Assembly: GCA_002340325.1 (NCBI GenBank)
Contig: DDLV01000018.1
Location: 1-64,000 of the forward strand
DNA from: Glaciecola sp. UBA2563
GTDB taxonomy: Bacteria; Pseudomonadota; Gammaproteobacteria; Enterobacterales; Alteromonadaceae
DNA: 64,000 nucleotides
Direction of reading: 5' to 3'
How positions within the stretch are numbered: position 1 is the first letter of the stretch; the number at the start of each line of letters is the position of its first letter. Positions 1-9,751 of this stretch are shown here, piece by piece. A model generated the notes under the pieces. The model had not been told where the DNA came from and did no database searches. It saw nothing but the letters and a program-made list of their open reading frames with translations. The translations under genes and the position numbers were made by a program.

Positions 1-60
1 GGAAGTGCGAGCCCGAGCGAACAGGGATGTTTTAAGCGACTTTTAAATTCGAATATCCCG
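1..60. repeat. Possible partial intergenic repeat at window edge
   Basis: The first bases (GGAAGTG at 1-7, a GC-rich GAGC-containing stretch at 8-19, AACAGGGATGTT at 20-31, AAGCG at 34-38) share the same word set as the inside of the inverted-repeat element at 41736-41856, which has a GGATG hairpin, AAGCG, GGAAGTG and GCTCGC. The order is a cyclic permutation and the orientation is the same. This suggests both are copies or fragments of one intergenic repeat family. Match lengths are short, so this is tentative. Confidence 0.3.
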
Positions 61-230
61 CAGCCAATAAGCATCGCTTAAACCAACACCATTAGTCGTC
101 AGCTAGCGCATCTCATGTCAGACTTTCGGTGTAGGTGCTTTTAGCGTTCATTGCAAACAGCATCTATCATGTTTATTCTCAAATGTCGTTTTTGACATAC
201 GGTTAAAAACAAACTTTCGAGGACAGGCTG

Positions 231-1187
231 TTGCCGAATACTGAAATCGAATCTCTGCTTAAGTACCTCAATCAAAAGGTCATTGGCCAATCATCGCTCA
301 TTGAAAACATGCTCATCACCATGCTCGCGGGTGGCCATGCGCTATTGGAAGGCCCCCCTGGTATAGCGAAGACTCGCGCTGTCAGCATGATGGCCAAGGG
401 CATTCATGGCGATTTTCAGCGAATTCAATTTACACCCGATTTATTACCTGCCGATTTAACTGGGTCAGATATCTTTTTACACGAAACCAGTTCATTCGAA
501 TTTCAATCAGGACCTTTGTTTAATCACTTGGTCTTGGCTGATGAAATCAATCGTGCACCAGCTAAAGTACAATCTGCGCTGTTAGAAGCCATGGCTGAAG
601 GACAAATAAGCGTCGGCAAAAAAAGTTACAAATTACCAACATTCTTTATGGTGTTGGCGACTCAAAACCCCTTTGAACACGAGGGAACCTATCCACTGCC
701 GGAAGCCCAATTAGATCGTTTTATGATGCATATTAACGTCGATTATCCGGATATTGATGCTGAGCGCGCCGTATTGCGAATGGCGCGAGAGGAAATCATC
801 CAAGACATAAAAGAAGAAGCGCCGAATATAAACATTGAAGACATACTTCAAGCGAGAAAATCGGTAGCGTCTTTACATGTAGGTGAGGCCATCGAGGATT
901 ATATACTGCATTTGATTCAAGCGACGCGCAGGCCCAGTGAATACGCTCCTGCAATTGCAGAGTTTATAAAAAGCGGAGCTTCTCCAAGAGCAACTATGTC
1001 GCTTGAACGCTGCGCGCAAGCACACGCCTATTTAATGGGAAGAGACTTTGTTGCGCCGGATAATGTTCATTTTGTGTTTCATCAAGTGCTGCGGCATCGA
1101 TTGCTATTGAGTTATAACGCCGATGCAGACAACGTTACCAGTGACGATATCCTAGATACGATATTGGAAGCGGTTCCTGTTCCATGA
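231..1187 (+). CDS. MoxR-family AAA+ ATPase
   Basis: MoxR ATPases are AAA+ chaperone-like proteins thought to assist maturation of von Willebrand factor A (vWA) proteins encoded beside them. Visible here are Walker A GPPGIAKT (about residues 41-48), Walker B LVLADEI (about 101-107) and the downstream LDRF segment typical of the AAA_3 family; 318 residues is a normal length. The start is TTG at 231, preceded by GAGGA at 219-223 with 7-nt spacing. It is the first gene of a six-gene overlapping run ending near 7348. It acts in the cytoplasm; its client is presumably one of the two vWA proteins downstream, which is inference from context. Confidence 0.93.
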   Translation: MPNTEIESLLKYLNQKVIGQSSLIENMLITMLAGGHALLEGPPGIAKTRAVSMMAKGIHGDFQRIQFTPDLLPADLTGSDIFLHETSSFEFQSGPLFNHLVLADEINRAPAKVQSALLEAMAEGQISVGKKSYKLPTFFMVLATQNPFEHEGTYPLPEAQLDRFMMHINVDYPDIDAERAVLRMAREEIIQDIKEEAPNINIEDILQARKSVASLHVGEAIEDYILHLIQATRRPSEYAPAIAEFIKSGASPRATMSLERCAQAHAYLMGRDFVAPDNVHFVFHQVLRHRLLLSYNADADNVTSDDILDTILEAVPVP

Positions 1188-2101
1188 ATATGTTAGAAGA
1201 GCCCTCAGATCAAGGGATCCGACTTCGAACGACTGATTTATCTCACTACCAAGCGCTGGCAAAGAAGCTGCGCTTCCCACTTCAGAATGTCCCGTCTACT
1301 TTTTTACAAGGAAACAAACAAGCCAAAATCAAGGGACGGGGCATGACTTTCACTGATCTCAGGCAATACGAGCGGGGCGATGATATTCGACTCATTGACT
1401 GGCGCGTTACCGCAAGATTAGGAACACCTCACACGCGACAATACGATGAAGATAAATCTCAGCCGTTTTTTGTTTTTGTAGACATTGCGGAAAGTCTTTT
1501 TTTCGGGTCGAAAACGCAGTTGAAATCTGTTTTGGCTGCAAAGGTGGCGGCGACGACACTTTGGCAGATTCATTTACAAGGTGAGCCTGCTAGCTTGCTA
1601 ACGTGTAAACGTGGTGAATTATCCTATACCGCACCCTCTTTATCAGAACGTCACTTGCACAAGTGCCTTTTACACCTTACTCAAGTATCTCAACCGCCAA
1701 CAGACTTGGAGCCAGATGCAGCGGAACAACGCAATGAAGACTTGTTAAAAACGTTGCAGTTATTAAATAGACACCTTCAATCTGGGAGCATTGTGATTAT
1801 TATCAGTGATTTTATCCATTGGCCTGATTCAATGCTCGATTTGTGTCATCGCATTAATGCCAAGGGCCAACTGCTGTTTTATCAAATTGAAGACCCTATT
1901 GAGAGCAACCAAGCTAGAGCAACAAAAAATAGCCTGTCGCTTTTCTTCACAGACGGAAACAGCATGCAAAAAAGGCGACTGGATAGCGCACAGCATATAG
2001 ATGATACTTTTTTAGATACACCATCGCTTTCACATTATCATCAGGTAAAGGTCAGTACGCATTTACCTCTTCGATCTCAACTTTTGAGGCGAAAGACATG
2101 A
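1184..2101 (+). CDS. DUF58 domain protein
   Basis: DUF58 proteins nearly always follow moxR and are degenerate vWA-like proteins; their biochemical role is not settled. The hallmark segment is present around residues 55-80 (GRGMTFTDLRQYERGDDIR followed by an IDWR motif), as in family members. At 305 residues it has the usual length and no obvious membrane segment. It overlaps moxR by four bases (ATGA), which implies translational coupling, and overlaps the next gene by four bases as well. It is probably a partner of the MoxR ATPase in assembling or regulating the membrane vWA proteins encoded downstream. Confidence 0.9.
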   Translation: MNMLEEPSDQGIRLRTTDLSHYQALAKKLRFPLQNVPSTFLQGNKQAKIKGRGMTFTDLRQYERGDDIRLIDWRVTARLGTPHTRQYDEDKSQPFFVFVDIAESLFFGSKTQLKSVLAAKVAATTLWQIHLQGEPASLLTCKRGELSYTAPSLSERHLHKCLLHLTQVSQPPTDLEPDAAEQRNEDLLKTLQLLNRHLQSGSIVIIISDFIHWPDSMLDLCHRINAKGQLLFYQIEDPIESNQARATKNSLSLFFTDGNSMQKRRLDSAQHIDDTFLDTPSLSHYHQVKVSTHLPLRSQLLRRKT

Positions 2102-2616
2102 CAGATTCCTTTCAACTACCACACGGTATAATTGCACCGCCAGCAGAAGAGCATTTTCTTACCTTATGGGCTATTAGCGCCGGCCTAATATTGTTTTGCA
2201 TATTGACACCATTGATCTTCAAACGTATCCGGCGCGGTAATAGACATATGCGAGCGCAACCACTTTCTCCTTTTAAGCTAGCCGTGCTGAAAGAGCTCTC
2301 GCAGATATTCCAAAAAAGTCATTCAGAGTATCTATCAACTGAGCAAGCCTATGCCATTTGGCGCTTACTTAGAAGAATTGGTATCCACTATTTTGGTGAG
2401 CAAATGGCAAGTGCATCAGCCAACGAGTTTGCCAAACATTGCTTCGATAAAACATCCGTTGATTCAGTGAGTGAATATCGGAGGGCGATCTTAGCGATAA
2501 ACTCGGCGCTATACGATCCTAAGGTTAAAATCTCAAGTGAGACTCTACAACCATTACTGATGAACTGGATAAAAGATGATGACGCGCTTTCATTTCGTCA
2601 GGTAACCAAAATATGA
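2098..2616 (+). CDS. DUF4381 single-pass membrane protein
   Basis: This small membrane protein of 172 residues has one clear hydrophobic helix at about residues 23-42 followed by a basic patch (KRIRRGNRH), predicting a short periplasmic N-terminus and a cytoplasmic domain. Position and shape match DUF4381 proteins, which sit between DUF58 and vWA genes in proteobacterial MoxR/Bat operons. The cytoplasmic part contains aromatic-rich helices (YAIWRLLRRIGIHYFG). Four-base overlaps on both sides place it firmly in the operon. Its function is unknown beyond this association. Confidence 0.8.
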   Translation: MTDSFQLPHGIIAPPAEEHFLTLWAISAGLILFCILTPLIFKRIRRGNRHMRAQPLSPFKLAVLKELSQIFQKSHSEYLSTEQAYAIWRLLRRIGIHYFGEQMASASANEFAKHCFDKTSVDSVSEYRRAILAINSALYDPKVKISSETLQPLLMNWIKDDDALSFRQVTKI

Positions 2617-3698
2617 ATACGCAAATGGAACGTCTTATTTCGGCATATGGTATCGGCGTTGATCTACCCTGGATACTAGTATTGTGTTTGCTGCCGCTTG
2701 TTATCATAGCACTGTTCCGTGTATCCAATAATAACCCGAACAATAATGCTGCAGCTGATGCCGATAATCGAAGCAGCAACGCAATTCGAGCTGCACATTA
2801 TCAGCATTTTACCTATAAAAACGAAGAAAGGTCTTTGCATGAAGCTGGTGATTTTGCACTGTTAACAAAAGTATTATTGTGGCTTGCTTGGTTATTGTTT
2901 GTCGTTAGCCTTAGTCGCCCCTTTTTCTTAGGGGAAGCAATTCAACAACCCCTACCCACTCGGGATATTATGCTTGCTGTCGATTTGTCAGAATCGATGG
3001 CAAATAACGATATGCAAATTGATGGACGATACCAGTCACGATTAGACATCGCTAAACGTGTTCTTAATGATTTCATTGACACTCGCAGCAACGACCGTCT
3101 TGGTCTTATCTATTTTGCCGACACTGCTTATCTCGCATCGCCCCTTACCACTGATAAAGAAACCCTGTCATTTTTGTTAGATCAAGGAGAAGTTGGGCTT
3201 ATCGGTGATGCCACATCTATCACAGATGCTGTAGGGCTTACGACGAGACTTTTTACTGATTATCAAGGAGAGCAGCCCGTACTGATTGTATTAACCGACG
3301 GCGACAATACCTCTGGAAACATTGATAAATCGGATACTGTCGATCTTGCACTTTCCGCCAATATCCAAATATTTTCTATCGTGTTTGGTCTTGGTTATGA
3401 TGATGGCAACAATGAAATTGACTTTAGTTTTCTTGAAGCTATCACTCAAAGCAGTAATGGCGAATTATATTTTGCCAAAGATGCCCAAGCACTTGCTCAA
3501 GTCTACGAGCAGTTAAATGAACAAGCACTTAATCCCAGTGCAATGACGACATTTTCACCGAAATATTATATCCATTTCTACAGTATGTTAGCGTGTTTGA
3601 TGCTACTCAGCTTTTTATTGTTGCCTCGGTTATTACCGCGATTATCACCACCGTTATCTGATAAAAAATCCAATGAGGAACTCGAACGTGTTTCCTGA
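2613..3698 (+). CDS. vWA-domain membrane protein, BatA-like
   Basis: The 361-residue protein has two N-terminal membrane helices (about 19-36 and 85-103), a vWA domain and a C-terminal helix (about 318-338). The metal-ion-dependent adhesion site is intact: DLSESMA at about 124-130 gives DxSxS, and VLTDGDN lies further on. This is the architecture of BatA-type proteins linked to aerotolerance and envelope stress in other bacteria. It overlaps the upstream gene by four bases. Compared with the next vWA protein, this one keeps a metal-competent site and is probably the functional ligand-binding partner of the pair. Confidence 0.88.
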   Translation: MNTQMERLISAYGIGVDLPWILVLCLLPLVIIALFRVSNNNPNNNAAADADNRSSNAIRAAHYQHFTYKNEERSLHEAGDFALLTKVLLWLAWLLFVVSLSRPFFLGEAIQQPLPTRDIMLAVDLSESMANNDMQIDGRYQSRLDIAKRVLNDFIDTRSNDRLGLIYFADTAYLASPLTTDKETLSFLLDQGEVGLIGDATSITDAVGLTTRLFTDYQGEQPVLIVLTDGDNTSGNIDKSDTVDLALSANIQIFSIVFGLGYDDGNNEIDFSFLEAITQSSNGELYFAKDAQALAQVYEQLNEQALNPSAMTTFSPKYYIHFYSMLACLMLLSFLLLPRLLPRLSPPLSDKKSNEELERVS

Positions 3699-5679
3699 AA
3701 TTGCGGTTCCTGAGGTGATATGGACTCGGCCTTGGCTTGGACTTACGCTGCCTGTGTTCTGTTATATTATTTGGCAATACCAATCCAGCTTGAAAGCGCA
3801 AAATCAAGCTTTTCGTGAATGGTTTGATCCTCATCTCTTTGAGTTTTTAAGCCAATCTGTTAGAAAAGTTCAAGGTCCATGGACGAGCGTTTTACTTTAT
3901 TTTGGTGCTATTTGTTTAAGTGTCTTTATGGCGGGCCCGGCGATAAAATCCGACTCAAATGCGAGTTTTGTCGAAAATCGCGCGGTAGTTTTCGTACTCG
4001 ATATTGGTACTGATAGTCTTGCAACCGATCTTGCGCCTTCAAGACTGCATCACGCTAGGTACAAAATTGAAGATCTAGTTGCCATCTCGCCAAGTTATGA
4101 ATATGGATTGGTAGTGGTAGGTGACAATGCGTACACAATCTCTCCATTATCACCTGATACGTCAACGTTAGTCAGTCAGCTACCTGCATTACACCCTTCT
4201 ATTCTTCCGCGCCAACCTGAACTTTTAGCGTCGACAGCGCTGGATAAAGGGGTAAATACGGCGATTGATTTGCTTGCAAACGGCGGTTACGAAAACGGCG
4301 TTATCATTATCATAAGTTACAATCCTAGCGAATCATTACTACAAGATATTTCGCCATCTGTATTAAACTATGCAATTGGCCTTTGGCAGTTCGGCACCAC
4401 AGAAGGCGGCCCAATAAAGCTTTTGGATGAAACTCTCGCAAAAGATAAAGACGGTCGAATTATTATCTCAAGAGCACCACAACTCTCGACGCTTCCAAAA
4501 GATCTTTTATTGGTTGCTCATACGTCTACTGATGAAGATACGCAGCATATTATGCGTTTAATAGAGCGCCAAAAGACACAAATCTCGCACAGCAATGAAA
4601 GCTATAATCAACAATGGACACCCATTGACAGCTATTTTCTATTCCCTATTGTCATCATTGTTGTGATCGTCCTATATCGCCCACAAGCTTTTGTCTACCA
4701 AATTTGGTACTTGCCCGTATTAGTCTTAATATCGCTTAGCGCATTACTTTCGAATGTCAATGTCGCCATTGCGAATGAAAGTGACAGTCGCGCAAAAACA
4801 GAAGATGCTGCAAACACCTCTTCCTCTGCAACATTATCGATCCCCAAATTTACTATTCCTATGGCTTGGCGACCCAACATGTTTATGGATGAGGACCATC
4901 AAAGCATGGTGCACCTTAATCGAGGTGACTATGCATTGGCATACCAACATGCCAACTCCACGAGCCTGAAATCCATCGCATTACTTGCTTTGCAAAAGTT
5001 TGAAGACGCAAAACGTCTTTTACAAAGGGACACACAAACTAGTGACCTTGCCAATGAGCAATTCAATCGCGTTGATATGTATCACCTTGGGCTAGCCCAC
5101 TTTGCACTAGGCGAATATGAAGAAGCACTTGTTGCATTTGAACAAGCTATGCAAGGTGAAGATGCGTTGAACGAGGCGGAAGAAAATTATCTAGCACTGA
5201 AGCAGTTTTTGGAAAAAGAGCAAGACAACGGTAACCAAGACCAACAAGGCAAAAATGGCGATAAAGCATCTAATGCCAACAATCAGAACAACACCGAACA
5301 ACAGCAACAGGCAATGGGCAACCGACAGGCAACCGATCAAGAACGACAAGACATGCTTGCAAAGGGAGACGAGCAGCGACAACGTGCGGCTGACACCGGG
5401 GGCAGAGGCAGCGAATCTTCGGGAGAAAGTGTTGATGATGACACCAAAAGTTCGAATTTTTTTGATGACCTATTGATATCTAAAGACAAAACCCATGGTG
5501 ATATAGACGAGCAGGATATCGAACAAACGGAGTTGTTTGGTCGCCTTCAAGGACGGCCAACTCTTGATCGAGAGGGTATTAAGGCCGTTGTGCGAAAAGT
5601 ACCGGATGACCCCAGCTTTTTGCTTCGACAGCGATTGCGGTTAATTGAGCAAAGAAGGCAAAATGACTACGTTGAATAA
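3688..5679 (+). CDS. vWA/TPR membrane protein, BatB/BatC-like
   Basis: About 663 residues: N-terminal helices, a vWA-like domain, two further helices near residues 315-360, a TPR region (HLGLAHFALGEYEEALVAFE, near 470-490) and a long low-complexity Q/N/acidic tail. This resembles BatB with BatC-type TPRs fused in one chain. GTG at 3688 is preferred because GAGGA lies eight bases upstream; ATG at 3673 is possible. It overlaps the previous gene. The usual DxSxS metal site reads DIGTDS near residue 105, so metal binding is probably lost or altered. The C-terminal part overlaps the next gene. Confidence 0.83.
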   Translation: MFPEIAVPEVIWTRPWLGLTLPVFCYIIWQYQSSLKAQNQAFREWFDPHLFEFLSQSVRKVQGPWTSVLLYFGAICLSVFMAGPAIKSDSNASFVENRAVVFVLDIGTDSLATDLAPSRLHHARYKIEDLVAISPSYEYGLVVVGDNAYTISPLSPDTSTLVSQLPALHPSILPRQPELLASTALDKGVNTAIDLLANGGYENGVIIIISYNPSESLLQDISPSVLNYAIGLWQFGTTEGGPIKLLDETLAKDKDGRIIISRAPQLSTLPKDLLLVAHTSTDEDTQHIMRLIERQKTQISHSNESYNQQWTPIDSYFLFPIVIIVVIVLYRPQAFVYQIWYLPVLVLISLSALLSNVNVAIANESDSRAKTEDAANTSSSATLSIPKFTIPMAWRPNMFMDEDHQSMVHLNRGDYALAYQHANSTSLKSIALLALQKFEDAKRLLQRDTQTSDLANEQFNRVDMYHLGLAHFALGEYEEALVAFEQAMQGEDALNEAEENYLALKQFLEKEQDNGNQDQQGKNGDKASNANNQNNTEQQQQAMGNRQATDQERQDMLAKGDEQRQRAADTGGRGSESSGESVDDDTKSSNFFDDLLISKDKTHGDIDEQDIEQTELFGRLQGRPTLDREGIKAVVRKVPDDPSFLLRQRLRLIEQRRQNDYVE

Positions 5680-7348
5680 AGGGAAATATGTTTGCTTTTG
5701 CAAGATTATGCTGCTGTTGTTTGGTATTTTCATCTTGGCGGTTTATTCCCCTATTACTACCGCAAAGATTATTGACCGATTAGTCGTTTCGATTAATCGA
5801 GATGATGTAAGTCTGGATGAGACATTTAACTTAATTGTCTCTGCAAACGGTGTTGCGGAGCGAAACGATTTAGACACATCAGCACTGATGATAGATTTCG
5901 AGATTATTGACCTTAACTTCGACAAATACTCTTATCAGGTTAATCGCCAGCTTTCTAACTCATCAAGCTGGATCATTAAATTACAACCAAAACGCACGGG
6001 CGAATTAGTTATTCCTCCATTAACACTTGGTATCGCGAGTTCCGCAGAAGAATACATTGATGTATCAGACGCAGATGAAAACATTGCGGAAAAACCGTCC
6101 GTCGTAAGAATAGTATCCTCTCTATCTGACACCAACGTTATCGTTGGCCAGCAAATACTTTATACCATCATCGTGTATCAAGATGTGGAAGTCGTCAGAC
6201 GGCGAATATACCAAACTTTTCCTGAACAGATAGACGCGACGCGGCTGGGCGCGGACGAATACACTGTTGAGTATGTCGCTGGACAACCTGTTCAGTTTTC
6301 AAGACGCCGATACATGTTAACGGTACTTGAAGAAGGCGTGATTGAACTTCCACCTCCGGTGTTTACCGGAGTGGCTAGGACACGTAACCAAGGCAATTTT
6401 GGCAGAATCTTCGCAACTGAAGAAGATATCTCAATCAGCGGTAAAGCTGCGCGACTGAACATAATAGCTGCGCCTTCTGATGCAGTTGAAACCAATTTAA
6501 TTGCCAATAAAGTGGAGTTATCCGCTGGCTGGCAAACCCCGATATTTAAAGAAGGGGATGCAAACTTACTCACGATTCAGTTAAAGGCTATTGGCAGCGA
6601 CTTAGAAAGTTATCCAGATTTTGCAGTGAGATTACCACCATCACTTCGCGCATACCCGGAAAAAACCACGAGAGAACGCATTGTTGAAGATGAAAATATA
6701 GTATCAACGCTAACCATCACCACGGCTGTTGTACCATCTTTAGCGGGCGAGATTGCAATACCGGAAATCAGCGTTGATTGGTACAATGTGAACACAGAAA
6801 GTATAGACAACGCCACTCTGCAATTTACTCCAGTTACTGTGCAGAAGTTACTGACCACTAACGCTTCTATAAAGCAAAACGTCCAATGGTATACTGACTT
6901 TCGATTTTATCTTGCGCTGTGCGTCATAATTTCTGTTATCTACGCATTGCATGTTCGTTGGTTGACTCGAAAAAGTGCTATAAAAGAGTCAGATTCAGCA
7001 CCAAATGAAATACCGAAAGCCAAACGCCTTGCTGATGTTATTCGCAAACGCCAAACGAGTGAATTACAGTCAGCCTTAAAAAGTTGGCTTGATGAGAATA
7101 TTGGAAAGCAACCCAGCCTTTCGCATCACCAGCGATCGCAAATACTCAATAGGCTTTCACCTGACTTATGTCACCTTATCGGTCAGTTCTTTGAGCGAAA
7201 TTACACGAATAAAGATTCAACAGAATTGTATGAAGGCATCGATGCTTCATTTTACAAGTCTCTTTCTGATGCAGTAGAAAAATGCAAACGTGCAACACAG
7301 TCTCAACATAGCAATGCACGCCCTAACATCAAAAGATATTTGTATTAA
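5663..7348 (+). CDS. BatD-family exported protein
   Basis: BatD (Aerotolerance D) proteins are periplasm-facing beta-rich proteins anchored by a C-terminal helix. This one has a signal peptide (hydrophobic stretch LLLFGIFILAV, cleavage probably near ITTA), a long extracytoplasmic region, a single helix (FYLALCVIISVIYALHV, about 410-426) and a cytoplasmic tail of roughly 135 residues. ATG at 5663 is chosen because AGAAGG lies four bases upstream; a TTG at 5645 has no good ribosome site. It overlaps the preceding gene by 17 bases and closes the operon. Confidence 0.87.
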   Translation: MTTLNKGKYVCFCKIMLLLFGIFILAVYSPITTAKIIDRLVVSINRDDVSLDETFNLIVSANGVAERNDLDTSALMIDFEIIDLNFDKYSYQVNRQLSNSSSWIIKLQPKRTGELVIPPLTLGIASSAEEYIDVSDADENIAEKPSVVRIVSSLSDTNVIVGQQILYTIIVYQDVEVVRRRIYQTFPEQIDATRLGADEYTVEYVAGQPVQFSRRRYMLTVLEEGVIELPPPVFTGVARTRNQGNFGRIFATEEDISISGKAARLNIIAAPSDAVETNLIANKVELSAGWQTPIFKEGDANLLTIQLKAIGSDLESYPDFAVRLPPSLRAYPEKTTRERIVEDENIVSTLTITTAVVPSLAGEIAIPEISVDWYNVNTESIDNATLQFTPVTVQKLLTTNASIKQNVQWYTDFRFYLALCVIISVIYALHVRWLTRKSAIKESDSAPNEIPKAKRLADVIRKRQTSELQSALKSWLDENIGKQPSLSHHQRSQILNRLSPDLCHLIGQFFERNYTNKDSTELYEGIDASFYKSLSDAVEKCKRATQSQHSNARPNIKRYLY

Positions 7349-7510
7349 TACAAAAATGTCGTTAGTCGGACCAAAGCTACAACCAAAATTGTTCGAATAA
7401 CGACAAAAAACCTCAATATCAGCGCCAAAACCGCCTTTATTCGCTGGAACGATAATTGCCAAACCACAATAGCTAACACGAAGAATTACAGAACTAAGGT
7501 AACAACCATT

Positions 7511-8245
7511 ATGAATATTGATCGCGAAACAGCACTTCGTATCGCACTGGCCTGTCGAACACTTCCTGATACTGATTTACCTACCCTCATTGACGTACTC
7601 AATGATTGCCTGGGTTCGCCATTAACATTGGATCTGTTATCCAGAATCACCGTCACAGATTTAAAAACCAGTTTGGGTTCAATGGACGGTGAAGAAGACG
7701 GCGAGGATACCGGAATAATGGGCCGCACCGGATTAGAATCAATCAAGCTGGCTGTTCGCATTCTGTGGGGAGAAACCGATCAAGATGAAGATGTTCCCAG
7801 TCCAGAAGCATATCAACAGGGTGATATGAAAGATTCCATTAGAATTGCTGTATGTTCAAACTCAGCGGAAAACTTAGATGGCCATTTTGGTTCCTGCCTG
7901 CGCTATTTGATTTATCAAGTAAACAAAGAAGGACATAAGCTAATTGACGTGCGCTCAGCATTAGAAGCTGATTTTTCTGATGATAGAAATCAGTTTAGGG
8001 TAGATCTCATACGAGATTGTGATGTTCTTTATGTGGTCTCTATGGGCGGCCCAGCATCCGCAAAAGTCATTCGAGCGAATATCTTTCCGATGAAAAAGAT
8101 AGACGGTGGTGAGGCGAAAACCCATATTGGAGAACTTGTTTCAATGATGCAAGGACACCCACCGCCATGGCTTGCCAAAGTGCTGGGTGTAAATGCAAAA
8201 AACCGATTAAAATTTTATGATGGTAGTGAAGAAAAAATTGCTTAG
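7511..8245 (+). CDS. NifX/NafY-like Fe-Mo cofactor-binding domain protein
   Basis: The C-terminal half (about residues 110-230, beginning IRIAVCSNSAENLDGHFG) matches the dinitrogenase iron-molybdenum cofactor-binding fold of NifX, NafY and the NifB C-terminus, including the conserved DGHFG segment. The N-terminal about 100 residues are helical and resemble the extra domain of NafY-type proteins, followed by an acidic linker (DGEEDGEDTG). No nitrogenase or nif gene lies nearby, so the protein may bind another metal cluster. It stands alone, 162 bases after the Bat operon, with a strong hairpin behind it. The domain call is good; the function is uncertain. Confidence 0.78.
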   Translation: MNIDRETALRIALACRTLPDTDLPTLIDVLNDCLGSPLTLDLLSRITVTDLKTSLGSMDGEEDGEDTGIMGRTGLESIKLAVRILWGETDQDEDVPSPEAYQQGDMKDSIRIAVCSNSAENLDGHFGSCLRYLIYQVNKEGHKLIDVRSALEADFSDDRNQFRVDLIRDCDVLYVVSMGGPASAKVIRANIFPMKKIDGGEAKTHIGELVSMMQGHPPPWLAKVLGVNAKNRLKFYDGSEEKIA

Positions 8246-8322
8246 TTCTGGTTGGAATAAGCCTCACGAAGCACTTTGGAATAGTTTAAGGGAGTCAATA
8301 CACTTTTGGTAATCTGTGCATT

Positions 8323-8346
8323 AAAGGTGAGCCTTTGCTCACCTTT
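8323..8346. terminator. Hairpin terminator between convergent genes
   Basis: A perfect 10-bp stem, AAAGGTGAGC at 8323-8332 and GCTCACCTTT at 8337-8346, with a four-base loop CTTT. It lies between two convergent genes and ends in T-runs on both strands, so it could stop transcription from either side. Confidence 0.7.
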
Positions 8347-8407
8347 ATATACGGTTTACCTACGCACCCACATTACCGGAAGTTGTAAAGGCGTATAAGC
8401 GACACCT

Positions 8408-9751
8408 CTACTTCTTTAATCCAGCCTTAGTCAACTTAAAGACAACCGGCGCCAATACAATTAAAGCAATGAGATTAGGGATCGCCATCATAGCATTTAA
8501 GACATCTGCCAAAATCAAGACCGTGTTAAAGTAATCAGATAATGCACCACCCGCAAACACGGCAACTACCCACAGCACCTTATAACCTGTGATGATTTTT
8601 GTACCTGCAATATATTCTGCGCACCTTTCGCCGTAATAACTCCAGCCGATTAGCGTAGTAAACGCAAAGACTGCTAAACCAATTGCAATTAACACCGCCC
8701 CTAAATCAGTACCCAAACCTGTGCTAAACGCTAGCGCTGTCAACGGAGAACCTGTTTCGCCACTTGTCCATACGCCAGTCACCATGATAACCAGTGCTGT
8801 CATCGTACAAATAATAATAGTATCGATAAATGTGCCAAGCATCGCAATGTGGCCTTGACGAACGGGATCGTCAGTCTTCGCCGCAGCATGTGCTATTGGT
8901 GCAGTTCCTAGACCAGCTTCATTTGAAAAGACCCCTCTAGCAACACCAAATTGAATTGCTAGAATAACAGTTGCACCTGCAAATCCACCTGCTGCAGCAC
9001 TGCCTGTGAATGCACTACTGACTATTGTCCCTAATGCACTAGGTAACGCATCGATATGGGTGACTAATATAAACAATGCAACCGCCACGTATAAGAGTGC
9101 CATTATAGGCACCAGCGCAGTAGCTGTTTTGGCAATGCGTTTGATACCACCAAAGAGCACTAATCCAACTAGTACCATTAAAACAGCACCTGTGATTTGG
9201 TTGTTTATGTTAAACGCTGACTCCATCGCACCTGCGACCGCATTCGCCTGTACCATATTGCCAATACCAAAACCTGCGATGGTGCCAAAAAATGCAAACG
9301 CAAAACCCAAAGGCTTCCATTTTTCACCCATACCGTTTTTGATGTAATACATAGGGCCACCTACATAGCGACCATCTTCATCCACTTCCCGGTAGTTAAC
9401 AGCAAGTACTGCTTCGCTGTACTTCGTCGCCATACCCACGAGTGCGGTTATCCACATCCAAAAGATTGCACCGGGGCCACCGATAAATAATGCCGCGGCC
9501 ACACCCGCGATATTACCTGTACCAACAGTTGCCGCCATAGCGGTCATCAGCGCGCTAAAAGGGCTAATTTCACCATCTTCTTTTGATTCTCTGCCTTTCC
9601 ACATCAGTGAAAACGCATAAAACAAATTTCTAAGCGGCAGTAGTTTTAAACCTACTGTAAGAAATACACCGGTTCCAAGCAGCAGAATAAGCATGGCAGG
9701 TCCCCACACAATGCTGCTAGCCGATGATAATAAGTCATTGATTGCATCCAT
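8408..9751 (-). CDS. Alanine/glycine:cation symporter (AGCS family)
   Basis: A polytopic inner-membrane carrier of 447 residues, normal for the sodium:alanine (or glycine) symporter family. Diagnostic segments include TVGTGNIAGVAAAL near residues 75-88, GGPMYYI near 130, and GVFSNEAGLGTAPIAHAAA in the middle of the chain. It would import small neutral amino acids with sodium, which fits a marine lifestyle. AGAGGA lies upstream of the ATG at 9751. It is monocistronic; the 253 bases upstream contain AT-rich sequence but no regulator site that I recognise. The exact substrate cannot be told from sequence. Confidence 0.93.
   Translation of the reverse strand: MDAINDLLSSASSIVWGPAMLILLLGTGVFLTVGLKLLPLRNLFYAFSLMWKGRESKEDGEISPFSALMTAMAATVGTGNIAGVAAALFIGGPGAIFWMWITALVGMATKYSEAVLAVNYREVDEDGRYVGGPMYYIKNGMGEKWKPLGFAFAFFGTIAGFGIGNMVQANAVAGAMESAFNINNQITGAVLMVLVGLVLFGGIKRIAKTATALVPIMALLYVAVALFILVTHIDALPSALGTIVSSAFTGSAAAGGFAGATVILAIQFGVARGVFSNEAGLGTAPIAHAAAKTDDPVRQGHIAMLGTFIDTIIICTMTALVIMVTGVWTSGETGSPLTALAFSTGLGTDLGAVLIAIGLAVFAFTTLIGWSYYGERCAEYIAGTKIITGYKVLWVVAVFAGGALSDYFNTVLILADVLNAMMAIPNLIALIVLAPVVFKLTKAGLKK

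Noticed and set aside
192..220. A sigma-70 promoter before moxR based on TTGACA at 192-197
   Set aside because: No acceptable -10 box is found at 16-18 bases downstream.
7511..8245. A nitrogen fixation locus
   Set aside because: No nifHDK or related genes; a lone cofactor-binding domain does not support it.
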